A stretch of 64,000 nt of DNA from Winogradskyella sp. PG-2 (GTDB lineage: Bacteria > Bacteroidota > Bacteroidia > Flavobacteriales > Flavobacteriaceae), in the NCBI RefSeq assembly GCF_000828715.1, contig NZ_AP014583.1:804001-868000 (forward strand). Direction: 5' to 3'. Both the position numbers and the translations under genes were made by a program. The notes below the pieces were generated by a model. The model saw only the letters and a list, made by a program, of their open reading frames with translations. It had not been told where the DNA came from and made no database searches. Numbering within the stretch: position 1 is the stretch's first letter; every line of letters begins with the position of its first letter. Below are positions 47,588 to 58,013 of this stretch, piece by piece.

Positions 47588-48880
47588 TTATCGTTTTACC
47601 ATTATTTCTTCCTCTGATGGTGGTGCCAAAACATGTTTCATTAAGATATTTTTATTGCCATCATATGTTTTAGTAATAGGGTTCCCATTTCTAGTCAAGT
47701 CTTTAAAAACACCTTCGTCAACTAAATCCCAAATTGGATATTTAGCTTTTCCTTCGATTGTAAATAGGCCAAAGTGATTTTCTGATCCTTTAGGATTATG
47801 AGCATCTTTCCATTGTTCATTAAAAGCTTCAAAATAAAAGCAAGAAATCCCTGCATTATTTGTCCATTTTCTCATTAAGTCGTGGTATAACCCTTGTTTA
47901 TATTCATCTGTTGCTTTAGAGCCTTTATCACCATAAAAGCCACTAGAGGTAGTTGCCCAGCCTGTTTCTCCAATATGAATTGGTTTATTAAAGCCTACAC
48001 TTTTCATATAATTCTTTACACTATCATATTGCTTTTTAGAAAATTGAATAGCCCGCTCCATTGCCATTTCTATTTTAGTAGTGTCTGGCATATTCTTATG
48101 TGCTTGTGGAACACCCCAAAACTCTGGATTGTAATGTGTATTATGATAAGGGTATGTATGCATTGATATATAGTCTACAGCCTCAATTAAACTCTCTAAA
48201 TCTTTAATATGATATTGTTCTTCGCCACCTCCCCAAGATGCAAAGTCATCTGAGCTAGTAATCCATAAATCTTTTGATAGTTTCCCTTCAACTTTTAAAT
48301 TTTGCAGGTGTTTTACCCATTTTAAAATAACATTGGGCTGCACATAATAACTGGTAGCCCATTTTACCATTGCTTCATTACCAACTGCTATAACTTTTAC
48401 AATATCAGGATATTGATTAGCTAGAGCTACGGCTCTATCAATTTCACCAGCATTATTTGGGCTTTCAACATTATGATTAGGTACTTTATCTGTCCACGCA
48501 TTTAAACAATCTATCCATGCACCTAACATCATATACATTTCAAAATCAGAATCTTCTTGTTTTAATTCGGTAATTGCTTTTAAAATATTTGAAGCATGTG
48601 GCAACTTAGGTTGTACATTATATGTTCTAACAATTTTAATACCCATAGCAGATAGAATCCTTAAATCCTCCTTCAATTCGGGTATTGTGGGTTGCTTATC
48701 CCTAGACTTCTGTCGATAACCACCATACGAAATGGCTAAGTAATCTGGGTTTCCTAAAATATCTTTAGCTATCACTTTTTCTTCTGTTTGGGTTACAGAC
48801 GTTTCGTCCTTTTTGTTTTCTTTACAAGACATCATAAATACACAAGTTATAGTTAGTAATATGAATCTTCTTTTAATCAT
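47588..48880 (-). CDS. GH17 family lipoprotein (beta-1,3-glucanase)
   Basis: A 430-residue lipoprotein (lipobox FMMSC, Cys19) with a GH17 barrel distinct from the three cytosolic copies. Acid/base Glu169 (AVGNEAMVKW), nucleophile Glu305 (HIGETGWATT), and LAISYGGYRQKSRDKQPTIP near the start. Family members act on the beta-1,3 backbone of laminarin. Its lipid anchor places it on the membrane facing periplasm or surface, upstream of import by the MFS. 4-bp spacing to GH30 and about 12 bp from GH149 indicate one operon. Confidence 0.9.
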   Translation of the reverse strand: MIKRRFILLTITCVFMMSCKENKKDETSVTQTEEKVIAKDILGNPDYLAISYGGYRQKSRDKQPTIPELKEDLRILSAMGIKIVRTYNVQPKLPHASNILKAITELKQEDSDFEMYMMLGAWIDCLNAWTDKVPNHNVESPNNAGEIDRAVALANQYPDIVKVIAVGNEAMVKWATSYYVQPNVILKWVKHLQNLKVEGKLSKDLWITSSDDFASWGGGEEQYHIKDLESLIEAVDYISMHTYPYHNTHYNPEFWGVPQAHKNMPDTTKIEMAMERAIQFSKKQYDSVKNYMKSVGFNKPIHIGETGWATTSSGFYGDKGSKATDEYKQGLYHDLMRKWTNNAGISCFYFEAFNEQWKDAHNPKGSENHFGLFTIEGKAKYPIWDLVDEGVFKDLTRNGNPITKTYDGNKNILMKHVLAPPSEEEIMVKR

Positions 48881-48892
48881 TCTCTAATATCT

Positions 48893-51800
48893 TTATTTTA
48901 AATAACTAGAATTAATATGAGCAATAATTTTAGTTACCTCACCTGTTCGCCCAAAAATTTGCTTACTAGTTGTAACATCTATTGTTAAACTATCTATTGT
49001 TTTAGAAGTACCATTTTTAAATGAAATTTCTAATCTATCATTTTCTGAAATTTGATAAACGATAGGCACTTGGCAATAGGTAAACCCTAAAGATCGAGCT
49101 TTCATCAGAATACTCTTTCTTTCCTTAAAAATATCTATATACTCAAAACTTTTAGCCTCCGTAAAAAATTCTTCTTTTCGCAATAGACTCGGATTGAAAA
49201 ATAATTTACCTTCCGATACAAATATTCCTAATTCACCAAATCGACTTAAAATATCTTCTTTTACTTGCCCAGTCATACCTGGCTGTTGAGCCCCTTTACC
49301 TCCTGGTGTATGTGAATAAGGATCAGTTGGAAAAGCACCATATAATTCTGGTGATTTGTGTACTCCAATACCTTCATTTATTTCATAAAAGTGCTCTAGT
49401 AATTGACCTACTACAACTTCATTTTCACAATCATTTACAGCTTCTTTACAACATTCTTGAACAGCTAATAGTAATTTAGAAACCATATGCCAATAAATAG
49501 AACCTAATCCTTCATAGCCATAGAATGTACCTGACCTTCCTGTAAAAGCTTTATGATTAAAAACATCTTCAAATGCATTTAATACTTTTGTAGAATCCGA
49601 TTCTATAAGTGATTTATATTTTGTTTCAGACAACTTTTCTAAAGCTGCTGAAACATCTTTTGCATTTTTAAAATTCCCATTGAAATGGTACGCTCCATTT
49701 ACATCCTTTTCGAGAACTTGAACATTACTATCTTTAAGCAACTCTTGCATTAATCTTGATGACAACACAGCATCTTCAGAGATTGTATTACGATCTAAAA
49801 ACCCTTTTAATTCTTTATTTGGATAAAGTATATAACTATATTGATCTTCTCTAAAAAGCTTACTACTCTTTAACGCATTTAATACATTTAGTGCTTCTGC
49901 AGCCTTTAAATAACCTGAACTTAATACTGCTACTTGACCTTCTAGCATTTCACTTAAGTATGAAATTGAAATAGAGTCATCTGTATTTACGGTCATCAAA
50001 TTATAGGCATGATATAAATTATCTGATCGTTTATTAGCTCTAATAGAATGTTCTAAAAAAGACTTACTAATGGTTACAAAGTCTTTCAACCTATGCATTG
50101 AAAGAACTGTCTTTCTTCCCGAAAACGCATGATTATAAATATGCGTTCTATAATTACTACCTGCCTTGCCTAAGCTGTCTAATATTAATTTTTTATCAGT
50201 ATCACTAATTGATGTTGATAATAAATTTTTATTGCTTTCGAATGTTTTTAATACACTATTAAAGAAGTCATTTATTTCATTAGAAATTTCCACATCTTCA
50301 ATTGTCGATGTCTCTAATAATTCCTCAAAGAAATTGAAAAATCTTCTTAGATAGTATAGCGTAACCATTGACACACCATTTCCCACTAATGCATTATTTG
50401 CATCATTCCATTCTGGACGTTGCGTATTCATCCAAATACCACCTTCTGGTATAAAGTTTGATAACTTTGCTAATGATGTAGCTAATATTTTTTCTATAAA
50501 ATTTGCTTTAATGATAAATCTATTCTCATCTCTAAGCAAAGCACCATCAGCACCTAATTGCTCACGTTCTTCATTAATTTTATGGTCTAAACTGTCATCA
50601 AAAATAATTGTGTCTTTTGGGTTTTTTAATAAATCTTCGTAAGGCTTTATTTTGTATGGTACATTTGCATATACAAATAAATCTTTAGTAAAGAAACTTT
50701 CTAATTTACCAGGTTTGTGATTATTAATAAACTCTAAAAACTTAAGTAAATATATGATCTGATGATCTCCCCAATATCCAATGTAAGACCAGGGGTCATC
50801 TGGTTCTATAATTTCCCAATCAAATCCCCCTTTTGTTACTCTGTATGGATTATAACCATCAAACGTTGTCGCATTTAAGAACTTATGAATCATACTTTCA
50901 ATAAACTCAGGGTAAGAATGTGCTAATGCTTCCCAATTTTGAAAGATATCTCTCCAGTTACCTTCATAATCTAAAATTTTAGATCCATCTATCTCACTTC
51001 TTGTATTAATTGAAAATTTATTCCAAGGACGACTTGGATCACCATGACGACGACTAAATTTTAACGGCATATACTCAAAACACAAACGTCTAAAGTTTTT
51101 GTCGTCACTATTATTTGCGATTTTTTTTATTTCTGATAATGAAAATACTTCTGGTAAAGTATCTAATATGCTCTCAGAAGTTCTAGCAACTTTTTTATTA
51201 GCGTTTACTATGTAGTTTCTAAAATCCCATTTTTCAATCTGATAACCATCATCAAATATCCCACCGCGCATAATATTGAATAATGTATTCGCAAAATGAC
51301 GTGTATCTCTTAAACTATCTGCCGAAAATTGAATTGCATCTGATGCTGCATTTAATTCTACAAGGTTATCAGTTCCTTTATTAATATCATTATTTACTTT
51401 TTCTCCCAAAGCATCATCTTCTCTTATATGTTTTGAAAGAAGCGCAATATTAGAATGATTTTGATTGACATTTGCAACAAACATCCATTCTTTCGATGAA
51501 TCTGCTGATAATTTAATTTGTGCAGAAATAAAATAAGCTCCTTTTTCTGCTTTTACATCTACTTCTTGTGCAACATCCTTGCCTAATCTAAAATCATTTA
51601 ATTGAAGTGAAGAAACCAAGTGTTTTGGGTTATCTATACCTATAGACCAAACTACATTTGCTTTTAATGCTTCACTAGCTTCTGCCTTATCTACAAGAAT
51701 GGCACTTAACGCATATATTCCTAGACCAGACGATTCTTCTAACTCATTACGTTTGTATGCATCCACCAAATTACTAGATTGGTTCTGAATATCACTACCA

Positions 51801-52363
51801 ATACTCGCTGGCATAATATTTTGAACACCGTCTAATAGCTTAATACTTAAAGAATCTTTAGAACTATTAATCAATGTAGATTTCTTTACAAAACCATATT
51901 TATTACTAGAACTCCATTGGTACCTATATGTTAACTCTAAATCATTATTAATCTCTTCAAAAATAATCTTGTTTCCAAACCTATTTTTATATAAGTTTTG
52001 AGTTATATTATACCCGCCTAAAGGTCTAATTGAAAGTGGCTCCCAAGTATACTCTTGTCCATTTTTATATACTCTGAATATTGATTTACTACCTGTTATA
52101 TCAGCTGATTCAGTAATTTTATCATCTGTATAATAAGGAAATAAAGCAAATTCAGAATTTTTGCGCCCTGCAGTTAATCCACCATTGCTAGATATAAACA
52201 TCCAGTGATTAGAATCACTAACAATACTCATAAAAAAAGGACGCATTTCATCACTATTAGAAATCTTAAAATAGTTTTCATTATCTATAGTTATAGATTC
52301 TAAGGCTGCATCTTTATTTGTTATCTTATCAGATTTCAATGTATAGGTAAGGTTCATTATCAA
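48893..52363 (-). CDS. GH149-type beta-1,3-glucan (oligosaccharide) phosphorylase
   Basis: A 1156-residue protein without signal peptide, size and features matching GH149 enzymes, which cleave beta-1,3-oligoglucans with phosphate to glucose-1-phosphate in the cytosol. Recognisable stretches include ILDYEGNWRDIFQNWEAL, YWGDHQIIYLLKFLEFI, EGGIWMNTQRPEWNDANNAL, SIYWHMVSKLLLAVQ and GAFPTDPYSHTPGGKGAQQP in the alpha/alpha-barrel half; the N-terminal third is beta-rich. I do not assign the catalytic Asp. Bacterial GH149 genes are known to sit beside GH17, GH30, GH16 and SusCD, as here. Phosphorolysis saves one ATP per glucose. Confidence 0.85.
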   Translation of the reverse strand: MIMNLTYTLKSDKITNKDAALESITIDNENYFKISNSDEMRPFFMSIVSDSNHWMFISSNGGLTAGRKNSEFALFPYYTDDKITESADITGSKSIFRVYKNGQEYTWEPLSIRPLGGYNITQNLYKNRFGNKIIFEEINNDLELTYRYQWSSSNKYGFVKKSTLINSSKDSLSIKLLDGVQNIMPASIGSDIQNQSSNLVDAYKRNELEESSGLGIYALSAILVDKAEASEALKANVVWSIGIDNPKHLVSSLQLNDFRLGKDVAQEVDVKAEKGAYFISAQIKLSADSSKEWMFVANVNQNHSNIALLSKHIREDDALGEKVNNDINKGTDNLVELNAASDAIQFSADSLRDTRHFANTLFNIMRGGIFDDGYQIEKWDFRNYIVNANKKVARTSESILDTLPEVFSLSEIKKIANNSDDKNFRRLCFEYMPLKFSRRHGDPSRPWNKFSINTRSEIDGSKILDYEGNWRDIFQNWEALAHSYPEFIESMIHKFLNATTFDGYNPYRVTKGGFDWEIIEPDDPWSYIGYWGDHQIIYLLKFLEFINNHKPGKLESFFTKDLFVYANVPYKIKPYEDLLKNPKDTIIFDDSLDHKINEEREQLGADGALLRDENRFIIKANFIEKILATSLAKLSNFIPEGGIWMNTQRPEWNDANNALVGNGVSMVTLYYLRRFFNFFEELLETSTIEDVEISNEINDFFNSVLKTFESNKNLLSTSISDTDKKLILDSLGKAGSNYRTHIYNHAFSGRKTVLSMHRLKDFVTISKSFLEHSIRANKRSDNLYHAYNLMTVNTDDSISISYLSEMLEGQVAVLSSGYLKAAEALNVLNALKSSKLFREDQYSYILYPNKELKGFLDRNTISEDAVLSSRLMQELLKDSNVQVLEKDVNGAYHFNGNFKNAKDVSAALEKLSETKYKSLIESDSTKVLNAFEDVFNHKAFTGRSGTFYGYEGLGSIYWHMVSKLLLAVQECCKEAVNDCENEVVVGQLLEHFYEINEGIGVHKSPELYGAFPTDPYSHTPGGKGAQQPGMTGQVKEDILSRFGELGIFVSEGKLFFNPSLLRKEEFFTEAKSFEYIDIFKERKSILMKARSLGFTYCQVPIVYQISENDRLEISFKNGTSKTIDSLTIDVTTSKQIFGRTGEVTKIIAHINSSYLK

Positions 52364-52449
52364 TTTACTTTAATAGTATATTGGTTTATAATAGGTCTAA
52401 AGAAGATCAATAATTAAAAAGAATTGACCTTGCACAATTTGTAAGTTTT

Positions 52450-53289
52450 TTAATCCGCTGAATATACTCTCACATAGTCAACTAACATTTCTTGCGGAAA
52501 TACTGTAGCTTCATTTGGTGAACCAACATAATTACCACCAACAGCAACATTTATAATGATAAAGAATTCATTATCAAATACCCAATCACCTGTTAAATCA
52601 CTAGGTGTAATTTGATTATATAAAACATCATCAACATAATAATTGATATAATTTTCTCCCCATTCTATGCCAAAAACATGAAAACCAGTATCAAAACGAT
52701 CACTATCCAATTCATAAGCTTTAGTAATAGCTTGAGCTCCTGAATATCCAGGACCATGAACACTTCCATTTATCAAGGTTGGTTCTTGACCTCTATTTTC
52801 CATAATATCAATCTCGCCTCTTTGAGGCCATGCCACAGCACCATCATTATCATCACCAAGCATCCAAAACGCTGGCCATAAACCTTGTCCCCATGGTAGT
52901 TTAATACGTGCTTCAAAACGACCATATTTTTGTTGGAATTTACCTTGTGTTAAAATTCTACCAGAGGTGTAACCTAAACCTTCAAAATCTTCTTGAAGAG
53001 CTCTAATCTTAAGCATTCCATCTTCAACTACTACATTTTCTAGTCGGTCTGTATAGTATTGTAATTCATTATTTCCCCATCCTGGTATTCCTTGAGCTTC
53101 CCCATTACCAATTTCATAACTCCATTTGGTTAGATCTAGAGCACCTGTTGTACTAAACTCATCTGACATTGTTAGATTATTGAAATTTGTTACAGTTTGC
53201 GTTTCGTCCGGAGAACAGTTAATCAAAAGCAAACATGATGCAACTACTAGTATAACTATCGATATTTTTAAATTTTTTGTAAAATTCAT
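52450..53289 (-). CDS. GH16 family endo-beta-1,3-glucanase (laminarinase), lipoprotein
   Basis: Surface or periplasmic endo-acting laminarinase. The start at ATG 53289 gives a lipoprotein signal (LLINC, Cys25); the upstream ATG (53334) would overlap the previous gene. The jelly-roll domain carries the catalytic triad Glu159-Asp161-Glu164 in GEIDIMENRG, the strand RFEARIKLPWGQGLWPAFWM and HVFGIEWGENYINYYVDD. Lacks the additional binding modules often attached to laminarinases. 13 bp downstream of the glycan-binding lipoprotein. Confidence 0.93.
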   Translation of the reverse strand: MNFTKNLKISIVILVVASCLLLINCSPDETQTVTNFNNLTMSDEFSTTGALDLTKWSYEIGNGEAQGIPGWGNNELQYYTDRLENVVVEDGMLKIRALQEDFEGLGYTSGRILTQGKFQQKYGRFEARIKLPWGQGLWPAFWMLGDDNDGAVAWPQRGEIDIMENRGQEPTLINGSVHGPGYSGAQAITKAYELDSDRFDTGFHVFGIEWGENYINYYVDDVLYNQITPSDLTGDWVFDNEFFIIINVAVGGNYVGSPNEATVFPQEMLVDYVRVYSAD

Positions 53290-53302
53290 CTTTTCTTGTT
53301 TA

Positions 53303-54715
53303 TTAATTTTCTGCGTAGAAATAAATATTATCAATTGATAAGTTTGATATTGTAGTATCTGTTACAAATAACATCATACCTAAGGCATCTCTATCGGTTA
53401 ACCCTGCAAAACTTGATAAAGGAATATCAAACTCTGCCCAACCATTACTAATTAAATCATTACCTGATATTTGATATGATCCCAAAGTTCCGTTTGGTAA
53501 TGTGAAATTATTGTGTAATTCCATATTGATATAATCTGTAGTATCAACATTCTCATTTACTCTAAATTCAATATGTAAATGGGTCATATTAGTTGCGTCA
53601 ACGGGCTCAATATCACTACCATCTCTTCCATAAAATTCAATAGCTACAAAGTTAAGTAGCGTATAATCTATGATGTTATTACCGTTTTCGTCAATAGCAC
53701 CCCCAAGAGTAGTTTGAAAAGGTTCGTAGAAACCATTGTAATTATCTACAGGAACATTTGCAAAAACATCGCTAAAAATAGAGATTACATCAATATTTGA
53801 AGCTTGAATTGTTAGAGACCCTGATGCTTCAATACCACCTAATGTGGCGGTAATAACAGCTGTGTTATCACCATCCACTCCTGGCCCGTCAACTGTAACT
53901 ATACCAGATTCATCTACTGAGGCTACGAATGGATTTGATGTTTCAAAATCAAAATAAGATGGTGTAGCTGATACTGTTACATCTTGTCCATTTGCAAGGT
54001 TAAATGTCTGTGATAATCCAATTATTGGAACAGAAGTATCAACATTTGCCTGTGCTACTTGGTCTTGTCCTCCAAGAATAGCTGGTCTTGGCTGCCCAAG
54101 TGTTCCTAATTTTTCAAAACGCATTTCGTCCATCCAAAATGTAAAACCAACACCATTTGTGCTCTGAGTTCCCGCTGAAAAGAGGAACATTCCTTTTTCT
54201 TGAACCAATTTTGAAGGGTCAGGTATAGGAATAATAATTTTTCTCCAATCTGTAGATAATGGAACATTTTCCAAACTTACAGCATATACACCATTTTCGA
54301 AATCAGTACCAAATCCAACTGTACCTATAGTAGCAGTAGTAGAGCCTTTTACCCAAAAGGTTAAGGCATCATAATTTGTAAGATCTCTACCTTCACCTCT
54401 GTCCTTAAAAATACCTCCTATATAACCTCCATTTAAATCAGATGGTGTTGGCACATCAATTCTAATTGAGGATGTACCTTCATAAGCCTCATTATCATCA
54501 GTTCCAAAACCTTCTGTATTTGCACCACTAGCTGGATCAAATGATATAAAAAATTCATCCGTCAACCCTAAAGGAGCATCAGTATATATATCACCATTAG
54601 ATGGGAATGTTGCAATTTCTATATCATCTGAAAGTTCTCTTTCACAACTCAATACAATTACCAATAATACAATTAGAGTTGTTGTCCAATATTTTAATTT
54701 TATATTTTTCATCAT
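53303..54715 (-). CDS. Surface glycan-binding lipoprotein (CBM-like / BIG2 / CBM-like)
   Basis: A 470-residue lipoprotein (LSC, Cys24) with three parts: an N-terminal jelly-roll-like domain (about 55-205; YEGTSSIRIDVP, FWVKGSTTATIG), an Ig-like BIG2-type domain (about 225-305; SATPSYFDFETSNPFVASVD, SGIVTVDG) and a C-terminal beta-sandwich (about 310-470; THLHIEFRVNE, WAEFDIPLSSFAGL). No catalytic motif seen. Layout is that of surface glycan-binding proteins encoded next to SusCD. The C-terminal module resembles module 2 of the T9SS protein at the end of this PUL. Laminarin binding is inferred. Confidence 0.82.
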   Translation of the reverse strand: MMKNIKLKYWTTTLIVLLVIVLSCERELSDDIEIATFPSNGDIYTDAPLGLTDEFFISFDPASGANTEGFGTDDNEAYEGTSSIRIDVPTPSDLNGGYIGGIFKDRGEGRDLTNYDALTFWVKGSTTATIGTVGFGTDFENGVYAVSLENVPLSTDWRKIIIPIPDPSKLVQEKGMFLFSAGTQSTNGVGFTFWMDEMRFEKLGTLGQPRPAILGGQDQVAQANVDTSVPIIGLSQTFNLANGQDVTVSATPSYFDFETSNPFVASVDESGIVTVDGPGVDGDNTAVITATLGGIEASGSLTIQASNIDVISIFSDVFANVPVDNYNGFYEPFQTTLGGAIDENGNNIIDYTLLNFVAIEFYGRDGSDIEPVDATNMTHLHIEFRVNENVDTTDYINMELHNNFTLPNGTLGSYQISGNDLISNGWAEFDIPLSSFAGLTDRDALGMMLFVTDTTISNLSIDNIYFYAEN

Positions 54716-54724
54716 TTGCTATTT

Positions 54725-57700
54725 TTATTTTCCAATATTGATATGTACATATGTTCTAATTTCCCATTCTGTTCCATCAGGAAAACCAACAGGACTTACT
54801 GCAGGTAAAGGTGGGAAAGTATTAACTGGAACAGAATTTGGCGAATATCTTGGTGAATTTGCATCCATCGAACGCCATGTACCTCTAATACCTATTGTTG
54901 TGCTAGGTAGGATAAACCAATCTGGATTTCCTAGTGATGTAGAAACATCTAACATGAGTTGTAGAGGATATGTTAAGTTAAAATCTCTATGGTAATCAAA
55001 AGGTCCCCAATCATTAACTTTTACAGTCGTTTGCAATTTCATTTTGTTATATATCATTCTAATATCACCACCAAAACGTTTAATAAGTCTTGTATCATCA
55101 CCATTAGCTTGACCATTTCCATAATAGAAATTACCTATAATTCCTAAATCTGGACTTAACTTTGATACCATTCTAGAATGAACCTCCCATAAATCTTCTG
55201 CTGGTGCAGAATTTCCAAATGCAAAAAATGTACGATTTGCCAAGAAACCAATATGTGCATCAGTTGTTGTTGGAAGGTGACGATATACAAAACCTAAGTT
55301 CATTGCAAACTTTGCATCTTCCGCTCGGTCATTATCCCATTCGTACATCCAAGTTCCTGGAGTAGGATCGAATGTAATTAACATTTCGCCTGCAGTAGTT
55401 TCTCTATTTGCTCTTACAGCAAATGGATCACTAATAACATTTCTTAATCGACCAGGTCCATTAACATCATTTGGCATAGGATCTACTAACGGTTTTTGCC
55501 ATAAGAAGTTTGGTGCTATTTGAAATTTCCCAGTAGTATAGGTTAAACCAGTTAAGAAATTTGATTGGTTACCACTACCATTATCTTTTAGTCTCCAACC
55601 TGTAAAAGTGCGTGTTTGATCGACTCCTCCATTAGCGACTAGCCCCATAACTCCACCTTGTGCATACCAATTGAATCTTCCACCTTGATAGGTGATTTTA
55701 GCTTTTCCGCCCCAATTATCGTTTGAGTTTACTTTATCTACTAAAGTTATCGCGCGCTCTTCATTGTAAACTTGAAATGAACTTCCATTTAATGGACTAC
55801 CACCCCAAATTCCGCCTAACGTGATTCCAAACTTCCCAAAATCTCTTTCAACAGCAAGCGTTGCTCTTTCAGTTGGCCAAGCTGGAATAATACCACTTCG
55901 AACTTGATTAGCATCTAAAACACGCTGCCCATTTTCATCAAACTTAAGTGACGTCTGTAAATCTCTATGATATATACCTGTAACATCCCAATGACCAACT
56001 TTACGACTATATTTTAATAATGCAGTTGGATTTGCACCCCACCATAATTGTGGTCCAAAAGCCCCTTTAAAGCCTTCTAAAGCTTCTTTTCCATCAAATT
56101 CTAGTCCTAGAATCTCACCATTATAAATATCTAAATTAGGTCCGTAATTTGATTCTGGATATAAGTTGAAAAAGTCTCCCTCATAACCCCAATGATAATG
56201 TCCAGTTCTATAAAATCCTCTGACATCTGCATGCTTTGTTTTCCAATCGAATTCCGCATTGTAAACACGAACTCTATTAAAATCAGAAATTTCTACATCT
56301 TGATTATTTCCACCATCCACACCAGTAATTGTAACAGGTCTCCCAACGTTTTCATAGAAAATTTCATCAATTGGATTTTCTGCAACATTACCTAAAATAT
56401 TAAAGTTCACATTCGCTCTCATATTTGGAGCAGGATTACCTTCTATTCCTACATAATAGGATTGCATATGATCAAAACCTAATTGATTTGGAAATGTATT
56501 TACATTTGGATCTTCAGTATCTGGTGTTGTAATCAAACTACCACCTGTATTAAAGGTTGTAAATTCAGCTCTCAATTGACTGATACGAATTTTTTCATTA
56601 CCTCCCATAGCAGCTTTATCACCTCTAGCTCTTAAAACTCCATCCATTAAATTGATACTAGCAAAATGGTTATCAACAAATTCAGCATCAATACCTTCAC
56701 CGTATGGATTTAAGCTATGCGCCTCTTTTAATGAATAATATGCTGCACGTGGATACAATGTAAATAGTCCTCTCTCATTAGTTGGACCTTTAGCGCAGAT
56801 ACCAAACCACTCTTCATTCATATTATCACTACCATTCTCTGTATCTAAATAATACCCCCCATTAGACCATGTTGCATCATTGTTGTGAATATCTAAATCT
56901 TTTGTTTGCCCAACTTTCCACCAGCCATCACTCCATTGAAAAGTGAAACCACCAATTGAGTTTTCTGCTTTACCCAAACCAGCAGCATTTTGATAAATAT
57001 CTTTCCAGTTTTCTACCATGAAGAATGATTGCATTTTTTGGTCTTCTTGATTGTTTAAAGCATTAAAGGCATCGGCACCAAATTCAGTAAACATGATAGG
57101 CTTATTCAATTTATCCTTTACTACTTGAAATGCGTCTCCAAAAGATTTACCACGATACATATTAGTTCCATATATATCAACATCTTTACATTCTTCTGCA
57201 ACAATATCAATAAACAATACATCTCCATTACAAATGGCAACTGGGTGCGAAGAATCAATAGATTTCATCTTAATTGCAGCATCGTTCATTAGTTTGTACA
57301 TTGGTCTCCCCCTTTTTTCACCAACTTCTCTTCGTTTATCATCTTCGTCAGGAAAATCCTCTGTCTCTGCACCAGCCCAAAAAAGACCGTAATTATTTTC
57401 ATTACCCAACAAGAACAACAAAAGACCCGGTGTGTTCTTATAAGTTTCTGCCATTTCAGTAACTTCAGACATTAATAGTTCTTTTGTTGCTTCATCTCTA
57501 TAATCTGTAACTGGTGTCCACGCGCCATTTAAAGTAAGACCATATCGTCCAAAAGAGTTGTTAAGCATGGTATATATACCGTAATTTTCATAGATATATG
57601 TTATCCACTTAGGCTGAATACCAACATAAACACGAATTGCATTGACACCCATATTCTTTAATAAGCTCATTTCTGCATCTAAAGCCGCTTTGATAACGTC

Positions 57701-57904
57701 ATCAGATTTTTTCCATAAGCTATAATTAAAATTAGTTCCTATTGGAACATAACTCCAATTCATACCATTAATCATAAAATCTTCACCATCTACAACTAAT
57801 TTCATTCCATCTGCATTCTTTTCAACAGCAACTTTATTTGCCTGTGCGAAAGACGTTGTTATGATTAAAAAGAAGAAAAGTCTTAAAAAATTATTTCTCA
57901 TCAT
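54725..57904 (-). CDS. TIM-barrel glycosidase fused to a predicted outer-membrane beta-barrel
   Basis: A continuous 1059-residue ORF with signal peptide (ending TSFAQ, about residue 21). Residues about 25-400 form a GH-A clan TIM barrel resembling GH2 C-domains and GH72-like transglucosidases: FMINGMNWSYVPIG, NMGVNAIRVYVGIQ, candidate acid Glu169 in LLLGNENN-type FLLGNENNYGLF, and candidate nucleophile Glu274 in IMFTEFGADAF. Residues about 410-1059 show alternating strands (MRANVNFNILGNV, VRVYNAEFDWKTKHADVRGF, IRTYVHINIGK at the end) typical of porin-like barrels. I cannot name the GH family. The second gene-block of the PUL; an inverted repeat separates it from susCD. A surface enzyme anchored by its own barrel is the inference. 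Confidence 0.8.
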   Translation of the reverse strand: MMRNNFLRLFFFLIITTSFAQANKVAVEKNADGMKLVVDGEDFMINGMNWSYVPIGTNFNYSLWKKSDDVIKAALDAEMSLLKNMGVNAIRVYVGIQPKWITYIYENYGIYTMLNNSFGRYGLTLNGAWTPVTDYRDEATKELLMSEVTEMAETYKNTPGLLLFLLGNENNYGLFWAGAETEDFPDEDDKRREVGEKRGRPMYKLMNDAAIKMKSIDSSHPVAICNGDVLFIDIVAEECKDVDIYGTNMYRGKSFGDAFQVVKDKLNKPIMFTEFGADAFNALNNQEDQKMQSFFMVENWKDIYQNAAGLGKAENSIGGFTFQWSDGWWKVGQTKDLDIHNNDATWSNGGYYLDTENGSDNMNEEWFGICAKGPTNERGLFTLYPRAAYYSLKEAHSLNPYGEGIDAEFVDNHFASINLMDGVLRARGDKAAMGGNEKIRISQLRAEFTTFNTGGSLITTPDTEDPNVNTFPNQLGFDHMQSYYVGIEGNPAPNMRANVNFNILGNVAENPIDEIFYENVGRPVTITGVDGGNNQDVEISDFNRVRVYNAEFDWKTKHADVRGFYRTGHYHWGYEGDFFNLYPESNYGPNLDIYNGEILGLEFDGKEALEGFKGAFGPQLWWGANPTALLKYSRKVGHWDVTGIYHRDLQTSLKFDENGQRVLDANQVRSGIIPAWPTERATLAVERDFGKFGITLGGIWGGSPLNGSSFQVYNEERAITLVDKVNSNDNWGGKAKITYQGGRFNWYAQGGVMGLVANGGVDQTRTFTGWRLKDNGSGNQSNFLTGLTYTTGKFQIAPNFLWQKPLVDPMPNDVNGPGRLRNVISDPFAVRANRETTAGEMLITFDPTPGTWMYEWDNDRAEDAKFAMNLGFVYRHLPTTTDAHIGFLANRTFFAFGNSAPAEDLWEVHSRMVSKLSPDLGIIGNFYYGNGQANGDDTRLIKRFGGDIRMIYNKMKLQTTVKVNDWGPFDYHRDFNLTYPLQLMLDVSTSLGNPDWFILPSTTIGIRGTWRSMDANSPRYSPNSVPVNTFPPLPAVSPVGFPDGTEWEIRTYVHINIGK

Positions 57905-58013
57905 ATAATTATTTTCAAATTTATTATTTTGACTAAATATTAAATCATAGCCTGTTCTTTAGCTTTAATCCAAATACTTAATGATTTTAATCCTTTTATT
58001 TAGTGAAAAACAA

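Noticed and set aside
53289..53334. Longer GH16 start at 53334
   Set aside because: It would overlap the preceding lipoprotein gene and put 15 polar residues before a clear lipoprotein signal.
57916..57923. TAAATTTG match before the TIM-barrel gene as a promoter
   Set aside because: It lies only about 11 bp from the ATG with no TTG element, in a region rich in A and T where such matches arise by chance.
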